The translations under genes were made by a program, and so were the position numbers. A DNA stretch of 64,000 bases from PALSA-129 sp963842505 (GTDB taxonomy: Bacteria > Acidobacteriota > Terriglobia > Bryobacterales > Bryobacteraceae). Under the pieces are notes generated by a model. The model did no database searches. It saw only the letters and a list, made by a program, of their open reading frames with translations, and was not told the DNA's origin. Below, in pieces: positions 24,612-33,076 of the stretch (positions are counted from its first letter, which is position 1; each line of letters starts with the position of its first letter). The stretch is from assembly GCA_963842505.1 (NCBI GenBank), contig CAWJGZ010000001.1, forward strand, positions 1,426,001 to 1,490,000, given 5' to 3'.

Positions 24612-26474
24612 ATGGGCTTCCGTTTGGCCTTTGGCATTCTCGCCCTGGTGGTGGCGGCGCTCCGCGCGCAGACCGCGCCCGCCGCGGCGCCCTGCGCCTC
24701 GACGCCGTCTTACTCCACGTGCGAAGTGGTTTTCTCGCTCAGCGCCCAAGATGCCGCCTCGCATCCAAATCCCTACACTTCCGTCGAACTCACCGTCACG
24801 TTCCGCTCGCCGCGTCAGCATTCCTACGCGCTGCCGGCGTATTGGGACGGCGCGAACCGCCTGGTGGTGCGCTTTTCGCCCGTCGAAGTGGGCGATTGGG
24901 ATTACCTGGTCTCCAGCAACATCGCTGCTTGGAACCAGCAGCGCGGCAGTTTCTCCACTGCGCCGTCGGATTCCAAGGGCTTCATTCGCCCCGCCGCGCT
25001 GCGCCATTGGGAGTACACCGAAAAGGCCAACGGGCTCGACCAGGGCCATCTCTGGATGGGTGTGAGCGAGCCGCGCCTGGCATTCATGGATGACGCCGCC
25101 TGGCGCGCCGTGGCCGATGCGCGCGCCGCCCAAAAGTTCACCCACCTGCGCGTCTCGCTGGCCGGCTCTCCTTCCGATCCTTCCTTGTTCCAGGGTCCCG
25201 ACGTCCCCAATACCGCCTTCTTTCAGTCCCTCGACCAGCGCATCCGCTATCTGAACCAGAAAGGCATCATTGCCGACCTGGTTCTCTCTCATCGTCCCGC
25301 CGATCTCATTAAGTACTTTCCCTCTACCGATCGCCGCCGCCGCTTCATCCGTTATGTGGCCGGCCGCTACGCCGCTTTCAATGTCACCTGGCAGGCCGTC
25401 GATCAATTCGAAGGCGACCCCGATGGCCGCGCCTTGCTCAAGGAATTAGGCGCTGAGCTCAAGCAGGACGACCCCTACCAGCATCCCCGCACCGCCGGAG
25501 CGCTCCTCACTTCCGCGCCGCTACTCGACGACCACTGGATGGACTTCGTCTCCTACGGCGCTTCCGATGACAGCCTCGGCGCCGTCGAGCACCAACTCTA
25601 TCCGGTGCCCTTCGTCAACGGAAATTTCGGCCGCGAAGACAGCGGGGCGGGGAAGTCCGGTCCCGGCGATGTCGACGCCGCCACCTTCCGCCATCGCTTG
25701 TGGAACGCCACCATGGACGGCCAGTATGTCACCTACTCGAACACCGGCTCCGGCCCGCAATATCTCGATTCGCCCGGCGTGAAGGCCATGAGCGTCTGGT
25801 TCGATATTCTTTCCGCCACGCGCCACTGGGAGCTCGAACCCTACTTCGATATCGATAACGGCCGCGCCCTGGCTCTCGAGGATTCCGATTACCTCGTCTA
25901 TATCGAAAAGCCCGGTCCCATTGAGCTGATCGTCGAGCGGCACGGCTACGATATTCTCTGGATTAATCCCGCCAATGGCGAAACCATCCGCAAGAAATGG
26001 TCTGGGGATCACTTCACTTCCGAACCGCCCGACCGCTCGCATGACTGGATCCTGCGCGTCGTGCGTCTCTCCCGCATCGAGAGCATGAACAAGTCCTACA
26101 AGCTGGAGTCGCGCCAGGACAACGATGGCAATCCCACGCCCATCGTGCTCCAGGAGGTCGAGGCCAACACCGCCAAGGTGCCCTTCGCTATCGAGCAACC
26201 TTCGGGCGACCTTCCGTTCGCCGCGCCGGTCTCCTACTCCGCCAGGATCACGCGCGAAAGCCGCGCGACTCGCCTGATGCGCTGGCTCTGGGTCGGCGAC
26301 GTGGCGGCGGAGGGCCAGGGCTACCGCGTGCTCGCGACCAGCCAGCAAGGCTCGTTCCGCCTGCCGCCCGATCTCGCCAGCGAGTTTCCGGCCATCATGC
26401 ACCTCCGCCTATACGGCATGAATGCCAACGGCAAAGTCTACGAAGTAGATACCGGTTGCGGGCTGGTCAAGTGA
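24612..26474 (+). CDS. Secreted protein with DUF5060/DUF4038-like glycoside-hydrolase layout
   Basis: The 620-residue product has a signal peptide, an N-terminal immunoglobulin-like region (residues about 30-120: VELTVTFRSPRQ, then YLVSS), and a TIM-barrel-like middle (residues about 135-400: FIRPAALRHWEYTEKANG, KFTHLRVSLAGS, AFNVTWQAVDQFEGD). This order is typical of DUF5060 followed by DUF4038 or apiosidase-like glycosidases. The C-terminal part (ELIVERHGYDILWINPANGE) resembles the collagen-binding-like domain in such enzymes. The substrate is unknown. Its end overlaps tsaB by 4 bases. Confidence 0.75.
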   Translation: MGFRLAFGILALVVAALRAQTAPAAAPCASTPSYSTCEVVFSLSAQDAASHPNPYTSVELTVTFRSPRQHSYALPAYWDGANRLVVRFSPVEVGDWDYLVSSNIAAWNQQRGSFSTAPSDSKGFIRPAALRHWEYTEKANGLDQGHLWMGVSEPRLAFMDDAAWRAVADARAAQKFTHLRVSLAGSPSDPSLFQGPDVPNTAFFQSLDQRIRYLNQKGIIADLVLSHRPADLIKYFPSTDRRRRFIRYVAGRYAAFNVTWQAVDQFEGDPDGRALLKELGAELKQDDPYQHPRTAGALLTSAPLLDDHWMDFVSYGASDDSLGAVEHQLYPVPFVNGNFGREDSGAGKSGPGDVDAATFRHRLWNATMDGQYVTYSNTGSGPQYLDSPGVKAMSVWFDILSATRHWELEPYFDIDNGRALALEDSDYLVYIEKPGPIELIVERHGYDILWINPANGETIRKKWSGDHFTSEPPDRSHDWILRVVRLSRIESMNKSYKLESRQDNDGNPTPIVLQEVEANTAKVPFAIEQPSGDLPFAAPVSYSARITRESRATRLMRWLWVGDVAAEGQGYRVLATSQQGSFRLPPDLASEFPAIMHLRLYGMNANGKVYEVDTGCGLVK

Positions 26475-27130
26475 AGCCCTGCATTCTGGCGGTTGATACC
26501 ACCCACGAATTTGGCAGCTTGGCCCTCGCGCGCGGCGCCCAACTGATTGAGGAGCTGCCGCTGCACGCCCCCGCCGGCTTTGCCAATGTCCTTTATCAGC
26601 ACCTGGCCGCGCTCCTGCGGAACCACGGCATGAAGGTTGCCGATATCGATTGTTTCGCCGCCGCGTCCGGCCCCGGTTCCTTCACCGGGGTGCGCATTGG
26701 CCTCGCCTGCGTCAAGGGATTGGCCGAAGCTCTCGGCAAGCCCGCCGTCGCTGTCTCGAATCTTCAGGCGCTGGCCACTTTTGGATCCGCCGCCCTGCGT
26801 GCCGTAGTTCTGGATGCTCGCCGCGGTGAAATCTATGGCGCGGTTTATGACGCCGCCGCCCGCATCGTCTCTCCGGAAGTGGTCGCGAAATTTCCGTACT
26901 GGCTCTCGACCCTGCCCGCCGGCAACCTCGAATTCATTTCGCGGGAGTCGCTGGCGCTCCAGCCCATGCTGCTCGGCACGCCCTTTGAAAGCGCCCGCGT
27001 CACCATTGCGCCTCGTGCCCTGGCCGCCGCCGTCGCCTGTCTGGCCTTGACTGCCGCGCCCTCCGATCCGGCCGCTTTGGATGCCAACTACGTCCGCCGC
27101 TCCGACGCCGAATTGTTCTGGAAAGACTGA
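26471..27130 (+). CDS. tsaB: tRNA threonylcarbamoyladenosine biosynthesis protein TsaB
   Basis: A 219-residue actin-fold protein. ILAVDTTHEFGSLAL is the first phosphate motif and AASGPGSFTGVRIGLACVKG the family signature. TsaB forms a complex with TsaD and TsaE to make t6A37 in tRNA. The start is GTG at 26471, whose GTGA overlaps the upstream stop. TsaB lacks the metal-binding histidines of TsaD, as expected. Confidence 0.92.
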   Translation: MKPCILAVDTTHEFGSLALARGAQLIEELPLHAPAGFANVLYQHLAALLRNHGMKVADIDCFAAASGPGSFTGVRIGLACVKGLAEALGKPAVAVSNLQALATFGSAALRAVVLDARRGEIYGAVYDAAARIVSPEVVAKFPYWLSTLPAGNLEFISRESLALQPMLLGTPFESARVTIAPRALAAAVACLALTAAPSDPAALDANYVRRSDAELFWKD

Positions 27131-27166
27131 CGTCGCCTTACCGTGCGGAAATTTCGGTTGTCCTTC

Positions 27167-27220
27167 GTAGAGCAGGCTTTCCAGCCTGCAACGCCGACAT
27201 TCCTGTCGGCGCTTCGGCCG
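27167..27220. repeat. Dispersed double-hairpin repeat, family 1, copy D
   Basis: GTAGAGCAGGCTTTCC followed by AGCCTGCAACGCCGACATT, then CCTGTCGGCGC. The arms are GCAGGCT/AGCCTGC and GCCGACA/TGTCGGC. It lies 36 bases after tsaB. Confidence 0.85.
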
Positions 27221-27259
27221 CCACGCAGCTCGTCCCAGGCATTCCGAACCGCGCGCCCC

Positions 27260-27320
27260 CCGCAAAACGGGGATTGCGACCAATTCCCGCCCTTGGATTT
27301 GGTTGCTGTACCCGCTTTGC
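27260..27320. repeat. Dispersed hairpin repeat, family 2, copy 4
   Basis: CCGCAAAACGGGGATTGC at the left and CCCGCTTTG at the right, with a shortened inner stem (CCAATTCC and GGATTTGG). It follows a family 1 copy by 40 bases. Confidence 0.75.
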
Positions 27321-27421
27321 GCCCTCAGTTCAAAAATCTTCAACCTAAATTTTCCCTGTTTTCATCCACTTGCAGCTTTCCTCCCCCAAGTCCCCACTCA
27401 CCCTCATGCTACTTTTGAATC

Positions 27422-27477
27422 GGATGAGGAGCTTGCGCTCGCCGCAAGGTTTCCTCATCCTCTTGCTGGCCAGCAAG
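27422..27477. other. Compound hairpin region, possible structured RNA or terminator
   Basis: The outer arms GGATGAGGA (27422-27430) and TCCTCATCC (27452-27460) enclose a second stem CTTGCG/CGCAAG. Directly after it is the perfect 16-bp palindrome CTTGCTGGCCAGCAAG (27462-27477). No oligo-T tract follows, so a simple rho-independent terminator is less likely. Confidence 0.5.
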
Positions 27478-27545
27478 CGTTGCTTCTTAGGTGGTGCTGA
27501 TACTTCTCGGCGGCCGTCAAGGCCTTGCGGCACTCACCGGGGTTG

Positions 27546-27821
27546 TTAACCGATGGGGACCGACGGAAGAACCGTGAAATCGATTTCGCAATCCAGAAAC
27601 GTACCGGCTTGATTGCCTAGATCGGAGTATGGTTTCAGAGAGCTTGCATTGAATTGGGGAACCCGGCGCCATCCAGCGTCGCTCACCCTGAAGATGCCGT
27701 TCCAATCACTGGCGGCCGCCCCGTAATTGGGTCCGAGAGAATCCGGAGACACGCCCGGCGACAAGTCCGAGAGCCCCGGCCGCCGCAACGCCCTTCTTCT
27801 TTCCCCACCCCCACGCCACAA
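27546..27821 (-). pseudogene. Possible gene remnant, unidentified
   Basis: The last 55 codons of this frame read like a genuine protein end (SDWNGIFRVSDAGWRRVPQF, then NASSLKPYSDLGNQAG, FLDCEIDFTVLPSVPIG), with tryptophan, aromatic and turn residues in a balanced mix. The upstream part is Arg/Gly-rich and looks like non-coding translation. No ribosome binding site or sensible start is visible. I do not recognise the family. It may be the 3' end of a gene whose front has been lost. Confidence 0.3.
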
Positions 27822-28086
27822 GTGTCTTCAGCTTTCCTTTGGTGGGGCAGGCGGTGCCGCCTGCCAACCTCTCCGAGTTCTTGCAAGGCCGCCGCTTCCG
27901 CCTGCCACCCCCCCACCTCGCAACGCCCTGTCCATTCTGGCCGCACCCCTCGCCTCGACATCCCGCCCTAATTCTGGTAACATATAACAGAATCATTGTG
28001 GTACTTCCGCCTGATATCCCTGCCCCCAATACGTCGGCATTTCTTGTCTTCAGCAATCTATCCGAGGAGTAAAGCGTAGAAAATCT

Positions 28087-28317
28087 ATGGCTTCCAATAC
28101 TTATTCTCAGGGCGCTCAAGTTGAGCACCAAAAGTACGGTTTGGGCACAGTGCTCTCCAGCAGTGAAGAGCGCATCACCATCAAGTTCGACGACCACGGA
28201 GAAAAAAAGTTCGTCACCACCCTGGTGATGGGCAGCTTGAAGAAAAGCGACCGGCAACCGCCCGCCGAAAAGAAGGGCTCCCGCAGGAAAAAGGCAGCCG
28301 CGCCCGCCGCGGTCTGA
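28087..28317 (+). CDS. Small protein like the UvrD/PcrA C-terminal Tudor-like domain
   Basis: A 76-residue protein. YSQGAQVEHQKYGLGTVLSS and RITIKFDDHGEKKFVTTLV match the C-terminal domain of UvrD/PcrA-type helicases, in which it mediates contact with RNA polymerase, here present as a free-standing unit. The tail is very basic (KKGSRRKKAAAPAAV). It precedes a cold-shock-domain gene by 27 bases. A role in binding nucleic acid or RNA polymerase is inferred from the fold. Confidence 0.7.
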   Translation: MASNTYSQGAQVEHQKYGLGTVLSSSEERITIKFDDHGEKKFVTTLVMGSLKKSDRQPPAEKKGSRRKKAAAPAAV

Positions 28318-28344
28318 GCGTACGGCCACCCGAGGACACTTTCG

Positions 28345-28761
28345 TTGAACGCACTCCAAAAGCGATTATTTGAAGAGGCTCGCAAGCGTAATCCGAACCT
28401 CAAGGTTCCCACCGACTCCGCCCCTGCCCAGGAGCTTACCGAGGACGATCTGGCCCTCATCAAGCAGGGCGTCGGCGATAAATCCAGCCGGCCTTCGCAG
28501 TCTGCCGCCGAAGCCGGAGACGCCGGCGGCGAATTGCCCGCGGGCGAACAGTCCGGCGCCGTGGTCACTTATTTCGAAGCCAAAGGCTTCGGCTTCCTCC
28601 GCCCCGACGATGGCGGCAGGGACATCTTCTTTCACGTCTCGCGTCTGGTCGAGGGCTTAGCCACCGACCTGCGCGCCGGCACGCGCGTCCTTTACGAACT
28701 CGGGATGGATCGCACCGGAAAAATGGCGGCGAGCAGTATCCGCATCGCTCCCCCCGCATAA
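28345..28761 (+). CDS. Cold-shock-domain protein with N-terminal extension
   Basis: The 138-residue product has an N-terminal 70-residue extension and a C-terminal cold-shock domain with both RNA-binding motifs (KGFGFLRPD and DIFFHVSRL). These proteins act as RNA chaperones. The start is TTG at 28345, supported by GAGGA eight bases upstream. It ends three bases before ffh, suggesting one operon with the translation and secretion genes. Confidence 0.88.
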   Translation: MNALQKRLFEEARKRNPNLKVPTDSAPAQELTEDDLALIKQGVGDKSSRPSQSAAEAGDAGGELPAGEQSGAVVTYFEAKGFGFLRPDDGGRDIFFHVSRLVEGLATDLRAGTRVLYELGMDRTGKMAASSIRIAPPA

Positions 28762-28764
28762 GCC

Positions 28765-30132
28765 ATGTTCGACAACCTATCGGAAAAACTCCAGCGGGTC
28801 TTCAAGAACCTGCGCGGCGAAGGCAAGCTCTCCGCTGAGAATATGGAGAGCGCCCTGCGCGAAATCCGCCTCGCGCTGCTCGAAGCCGACGTCAACTTCC
28901 GGGTTGTCAAACAGCTCATCGAGAACATCAAGGCCAAGGCCATGGGCGAAGAGGTGCTCACCGCGCTCTCGCCTTCGCAGCAGGTAATCAAGATCGTTCA
29001 AGAGGAGCTCGTCAAGATCCTCGGCAGCCACGAATCCAAACTGCGCTTCGCCAATGAACCGCCCAGCGTCTTCCTGATCGTCGGCCTGCAGGGATCCGGC
29101 AAGACTACCTCCGCCGGCAAACTGGCGCGCTGGCTCTCGCGCAACGGCCACCGGCCCATGCTGGTCTCCGTGGACGTCTACCGCCCGGCCGCGCGCGAGC
29201 AGTTGAAAGTGATCGCCCGCGAAATCGGCCAATCCATCTGGGAAGGCCAGCCCGAAGAAAAGCTCCCGCTCGATCTGGCCCGCTCCGCCCGCCGCGAATG
29301 CGCCAACACCGGCCGCGACGTCCTCCTGGTGGATACCGCCGGCCGCCTCCACATCGACGACGCCCTCATGACCGAGTTGCAGCAGTTGAAAGAGCAGCTC
29401 AATCCCGTCGAGATTCTCTTCGTAGCCGACGCCATGACCGGCCAGGACGCCGTCAAATCGGCCGACGAGTTTCACAAGCGCCTCGGCATCACCGGCGTGA
29501 TCCTCACCAAGATGGATGGCGACGCCCGCGGCGGCGCCGCGCTTTCCATCCGCAACGTCACCGGCCAGCCCCTGAAGTTCGTCGGCGTCGGTGAGAAGTT
29601 CGATGCCCTGGAGCCCTTCCATCCCGACCGCGTCGCCAACCGCATCCTCGGCATGGGCGATATCCTCTCCTTTATTGAGAAGGCCTCCGAGGAGATCGAT
29701 CAGAAAAAAGCCGTCGAGATGCAGCGCAAGCTCATCGACAACGAATTCACCTTGGAAGATTTTCGCGACCAGTTGCGCCAGATCCGCAAGCTCGGCCCGC
29801 TGAGCGGCCTGCTCGACATGATGCCCAAAGTCGGCATGCTCAAGGAGCTGAAGGACGTCAAGGTGGACGAAAACGAAATCAATCATGTGGTGGCGATCAT
29901 CGATTCCATGACGCCCCGCGAACGCGACAATCACATGATCATCAACGGCAGCCGCCGCCGCCGCATCGCCCGCGGCAGCGGCCGCTCCGTGCAGGAAGTC
30001 AACCAGTTGTTGAAACAGTATGCCCAGGCCCGCAAGATGATGAAATCCCTCTCCGGCGGATTTTTGGGTAGAAAATTTGGCAAGATGAAGATGCCCGCCG
30101 GGTTTCCATTTGGAAACCTGTCCGGGCGGTAA
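28765..30132 (+). CDS. ffh: Signal recognition particle protein Ffh
   Basis: A 455-residue SRP54 protein. The N domain is followed by the GTPase G domain with GLQGSGKTTSAGKLA (G1), DTAGRLHID (G3) and TKMDGDARGG (G4 and closing loop), then a Met-rich M domain (MMPKVGMLKELKDV, QARKMMKSLSGG) that binds 4.5S RNA and signal sequences. Length is normal for the family. Its 4.5S RNA gene was not found in this window. Confidence 0.97.
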   Translation: MFDNLSEKLQRVFKNLRGEGKLSAENMESALREIRLALLEADVNFRVVKQLIENIKAKAMGEEVLTALSPSQQVIKIVQEELVKILGSHESKLRFANEPPSVFLIVGLQGSGKTTSAGKLARWLSRNGHRPMLVSVDVYRPAAREQLKVIAREIGQSIWEGQPEEKLPLDLARSARRECANTGRDVLLVDTAGRLHIDDALMTELQQLKEQLNPVEILFVADAMTGQDAVKSADEFHKRLGITGVILTKMDGDARGGAALSIRNVTGQPLKFVGVGEKFDALEPFHPDRVANRILGMGDILSFIEKASEEIDQKKAVEMQRKLIDNEFTLEDFRDQLRQIRKLGPLSGLLDMMPKVGMLKELKDVKVDENEINHVVAIIDSMTPRERDNHMIINGSRRRRIARGSGRSVQEVNQLLKQYAQARKMMKSLSGGFLGRKFGKMKMPAGFPFGNLSGR

Positions 30133-30155
30133 TTCAATTTCGAGTTGGAGTGCAG

Positions 30156-30413
30156 ATGCTGATGATTCGCCTGGCGCGGTTTGGCGCCAAAAAGAAACCG
30201 TTCTATCGCGTGGTCGTGATCGAAAAGGAGCGCGCCCGCAATGGCCGCCACCTGGAGGTCATCGGTCACTATAACCCTCTGACCCATCCGGCCAAGGTGC
30301 TGCTGCGGCACGACCGCCTGGAGCACTGGATCAAGAATGGCGCCCAGATGTCGGATACCGTCCAGCGCTTGGTGAAAGCCAATCCGCCTGTGGCGGCGGA
30401 GCCCGTAGCCTGA
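30156..30413 (+). CDS. rpsP: 30S ribosomal protein S16
   Basis: An 85-residue S16 with the family start IRLARFGAKKKPFYRVVVIE and the motif GHYNPL. ATG at 30156 is chosen because GGAG lies six bases upstream; a GTG at 30150 and an ATG at 30162 are alternatives. It sits between ffh and khpA in the conserved ffh-rpsP-rimM-trmD-rplS order. Confidence 0.96.
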   Translation: MLMIRLARFGAKKKPFYRVVVIEKERARNGRHLEVIGHYNPLTHPAKVLLRHDRLEHWIKNGAQMSDTVQRLVKANPPVAAEPVA

Positions 30414-30537
30414 CGCCCTGAGATGTGAGGAATCGGACGTTCGTCATACTTGTTACGGATGACGGCTCCGTTACGGGTGGCGGCGCACCGCCCTCGGCGG
30501 CTGGTTCGGGTTACCATGGGTTCAGGGAGGCGGGGCT

Positions 30538-30768
30538 GTGAAACAGTTAATTGAAGATATCGCGAAGGCTCTAGTTGACATCCCCGAAGAGGTGTCCGTC
30601 AAGGAAGTGATGGGCGAGCAGGTCACCGTTTTGGAACTTCGGGTGGCCCCCAGCGATCTTGGCAAAGTGATTGGCAAACAGGGACGCACGGCGCGCTCCA
30701 TCCGTACCATTCTGGGCGCGGCGGGAATGAAGCTGAACCGCCGGTTCACGCTGGAAATTCTGGAGTGA
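30538..30768 (+). CDS. khpA: KH-domain RNA-binding protein KhpA
   Basis: A 76-residue single KH domain with the RNA-binding GxxG loop in GKVIGKQGRTARSIRTIL. In other bacteria KhpA works with KhpB in RNA metabolism and cell division. The start is GTG at 30538 after GGGAGG. The GTGA overlap with rimM shows translational coupling. Confidence 0.93.
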   Translation: MKQLIEDIAKALVDIPEEVSVKEVMGEQVTVLELRVAPSDLGKVIGKQGRTARSIRTILGAAGMKLNRRFTLEILE

Positions 30769-31283
30769 GCGAGTCTCCCGCCGGATGGGTCGCCGTGGCC
30801 GTGCTTGGCAAGACCCGCGGCAACCGCGGCGAGATCACTGCCCTGGCCTTGAGCCCCAAGCCTGAACGCTTCCAGGGTCTGGAAGAGGTCTTCCTGTTTG
30901 GAAACGGCGACCGCTTCCAAGTGGAAAGTACTTGGTTCCACCAGGGAACTCTCATCTTCAAGTTCCGCGGCGTCGATACGATTTCCGATGCCGAGCGCCT
31001 CTATGGCGCCGAAGTGCGCGTGCCGGTTGAGCAGCGCATTGCGCTCGATCCCGGCGAGTTCTTTCAGTCCGACCTCATCGGCTGCCAGGTCGTCGATCGC
31101 CGCTCCGGCCAGCCCCTCGGACACGTTTCCGCCTGGCAGGATGGCGGCGCCTCTGGCTTGCTGGTGGTCGGCAACGGCCTGCTGATTCCTTTCGTGCGCG
31201 CCATCTGTGTGGAGATCGATCCCGCCGCCCGCCGCATCACGGTAGAATTGCCCGAAGGATTAAAGGACTTGAACCCCTCGTGA
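30765..31283 (+). CDS. rimM: 16S rRNA processing protein RimM
   Basis: The 172-residue product has the two RimM beta-barrels: an N-terminal one (WVAVAVLGKTRGNRGEITAL) and a C-terminal PRC-barrel (LIGCQVVDRRSGQPLGHV). RimM helps assemble the 30S head by binding S19. The start is GTG at 30765. It overlaps trmD by 4 bases. Confidence 0.95.
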   Translation: MSESPAGWVAVAVLGKTRGNRGEITALALSPKPERFQGLEEVFLFGNGDRFQVESTWFHQGTLIFKFRGVDTISDAERLYGAEVRVPVEQRIALDPGEFFQSDLIGCQVVDRRSGQPLGHVSAWQDGGASGLLVVGNGLLIPFVRAICVEIDPAARRITVELPEGLKDLNPS

Positions 31284-31984
31284 TTTTCCATGTGCTGACG
31301 ATTTTTCCCGAGTTTTTTGAGGGTCCGTTCGCGCATGGCGTGGTGAGCCGCGCCCGCGATGCCGGCATCCTCGATATCCGCGTCCACAACCTGCGCGACT
31401 GGACCTCCGACCGCCATAAGACTGTCGACGACCGGCCATTCGGCGGCGGCGAAGGCATGGTCCTCAAACCCGAACCGCTCTTCCTGGCCGTCGAATCCAT
31501 CTGGCCCGAGCGCACCGCCGCGCAGAAAGTGCTGCTGCTCTCCGCGCAAGGCCGCTTGTTCGATCAGACCATGGCCAACGCTCTCAGCCGTGAAGCCGAA
31601 TTGCTGCTCATCTGCGGGCGCTATGAGGGCGTGGATGAGCGCGTGGCCGCCCATCTGGCGGATGACGAAATCTCCATCGGCAATTACGTGCTGAGCGGCG
31701 GCGAATTGGCCGCGGCCGTGGTCGTCGACGCGGTCGCCCGCCTGCTTCCCGGCGTCCTCGGTAACGAGACTTCCGCCGCTTTCGATTCCTTTCAGGATTC
31801 CGGCCACACCGAAGGTTTGCTGGACTGCCCCCACTGGACGCGTCCCGCCGATTTCCGCGGCTGGAAGGCGCCGGAAGTGTTATTAAACGGCAACCACGAA
31901 GAGATCCGGCGCTTCCGCGGCCAGGCCGCCCGGGAAAAAACCGCGCGCCTCCGTCCGGACCTGCTGCCCGCTCCGGAGCGCTGA
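31280..31984 (+). CDS. trmD: tRNA (guanine-N1)-methyltransferase TrmD
   Basis: A 234-residue SPOUT methyltransferase making m1G37 in tRNA. Motifs: DDRPFGGGEGMVLKPEP, CGRYEGVDERV and the trefoil-knot segment SIGNYVLSGGELAA, with C-terminal GHTEGLLDCPHWTRP. The start is GTG at 31280 (GTGA overlap with rimM). Confidence 0.97.
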   Translation: MIFHVLTIFPEFFEGPFAHGVVSRARDAGILDIRVHNLRDWTSDRHKTVDDRPFGGGEGMVLKPEPLFLAVESIWPERTAAQKVLLLSAQGRLFDQTMANALSREAELLLICGRYEGVDERVAAHLADDEISIGNYVLSGGELAAAVVVDAVARLLPGVLGNETSAAFDSFQDSGHTEGLLDCPHWTRPADFRGWKAPEVLLNGNHEEIRRFRGQAAREKTARLRPDLLPAPER

Positions 31985-32024
31985 GCGCCGACTTCGTATA
32001 TGATAGAAGATTAAGGAAATTTCC

Positions 32025-32375
32025 ATGCAGAACGCGTTGTTGACGAAATTCATTAACAAAAACAAGCGGGCCGACGCCGTCCCCACCTTCCGGCCTGGCG
32101 ACACGATTCGCGTCCACGTGAAGATCAAAGAAGGCGATAAGGAACGGCTCCAGGCTTTCGAAGGCACCGTGATTGCCCGCAATAATACCGGGTTGGGTGA
32201 GAGCATCACCGTTCGCAAGGTCAGCTTTGGCCATGGCGTCGAGCGCATTTTCCCCGTGCACGCCAAAGTGATCGATCACATCGACGTCGTACGCACCGGC
32301 CGCGTCCGCCGCGCCAAACTCTATTACCTGCGCCAACTCAAGGGCAAGGCCGCCCGTCTCAAAGAGCGCGAATAA
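32025..32375 (+). CDS. rplS: 50S ribosomal protein L19
   Basis: The 116-residue L19 shows the family core FRPGDTIRVHVKIKEGDKER and RKVSFGHGVERIFPVHAK. AAGGAA lies upstream of the ATG and a TATGAT-like -10 element at 31999-32004 may provide an internal promoter in the 40-base gap after trmD. Confidence 0.97.
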   Translation: MQNALLTKFINKNKRADAVPTFRPGDTIRVHVKIKEGDKERLQAFEGTVIARNNTGLGESITVRKVSFGHGVERIFPVHAKVIDHIDVVRTGRVRRAKLYYLRQLKGKAARLKERE

Positions 32376-32389
32376 GCCGGCCGAATTCC

Positions 32390-33076
32390 ATGCGGCCCGA
32401 CCGGGCGGGTGGCAAATTCCGTTGTGAAGCGACCCTCGAGCGTGAGTTGCGCGCGCGCGGCTTTCGCTCCGTCGCGGGCGTCGACGAAGTGGGCCGCGGC
32501 TCGCTCTTTGGCCCGGTAGTGGCCGCCGCCGTCGTCTTGTCGCCCGATCGCCCCATCCGTGGTTTGAACGATAGCAAGCAGATCGCCGCCGATCGCCGCG
32601 AGGTTCTTGCCGAACGCATTCGCGAGCGCGCCGCGGCCTGGGCCATCGCTGCCGTCGACGCCGCCACCATCGACTCCATGAACATCTATCAGGCTTCCCG
32701 GCTCGCCATGTTGAAGGCTGTCAGCCGCCTTGCGCCCGCGCCCGATTTTTTGCTGGTGGATGCCGTCGCTATCGATCTCCCGCTGCCGCAGTGCGCGCTC
32801 ATCAAGGGCGATGCCCGATGCCACGCCATCGCCGCCGCGTCCATCATCGCCAAGGTCTATCGCGATGCCTGCATGCGCGCCTGGGACGCGGTCTTCCCGG
32901 CCTACGGCCTGGCTTCTCACAAGGGTTACTGCACCGCCGAACACTGCCGCGCCATTCAGGAGTTCGGCCCTACCCCGCTCCATCGCCTCAGCTTTGAACC
33001 CGTGCGTTCTCATTCCTTGTTCCCGGTGAATTACAATTCTCAAATGGAGCTATTTGAAACGGCGGGCGCCGCATGA
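32390..33076 (+). CDS. rnhB: Ribonuclease HII
   Basis: A 228-residue enzyme that cleaves RNA in RNA:DNA hybrids and at single ribonucleotides. The conserved N-terminal motif VAGVDEVGRGSLFGPVV provides Asp and Glu ligands; another Asp is in FLLVDAVAI and the C-terminal YGLASHKGY block follows. It overlaps the next gene by 4 bases. Confidence 0.95.
   Translation: MRPDRAGGKFRCEATLERELRARGFRSVAGVDEVGRGSLFGPVVAAAVVLSPDRPIRGLNDSKQIAADRREVLAERIRERAAAWAIAAVDAATIDSMNIYQASRLAMLKAVSRLAPAPDFLLVDAVAIDLPLPQCALIKGDARCHAIAAASIIAKVYRDACMRAWDAVFPAYGLASHKGYCTAEHCRAIQEFGPTPLHRLSFEPVRSHSLFPVNYNSQMELFETAGAA

Larger units (their letters stand above)
27131..28086. other. 956-bp intergenic region with repeats and hairpins, no secure gene
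   Basis: This gap holds family 1 and family 2 repeats, a strong double hairpin at 27422-27477, a possible gene remnant at 27546-27821 on the minus strand and a near-perfect 9-bp-arm palindrome at 27846-27865 (GGCAGGCGG and CCGCCTGCC). Longer open frames here have composition unlike genuine genes. It appears to be a degraded or accessory patch between tsaB and the 28-kb cluster. Confidence 0.6.

Noticed and set aside
27706..28359. 217-codon minus-strand frame covering the small UvrD-tail-like gene
   Set aside because: Ser/Arg/Gly-rich shadow without start signal; overlaps a better supported gene.
28777..29934. 385-codon minus-strand frame antisense to ffh
   Set aside because: Shadow of a highly conserved gene.
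30414..30537. Possible tRNA or riboswitch in the rpsP-khpA gap
   Set aside because: No cloverleaf and no conserved riboswitch core was found; only weak palindromic GC-rich stretches.
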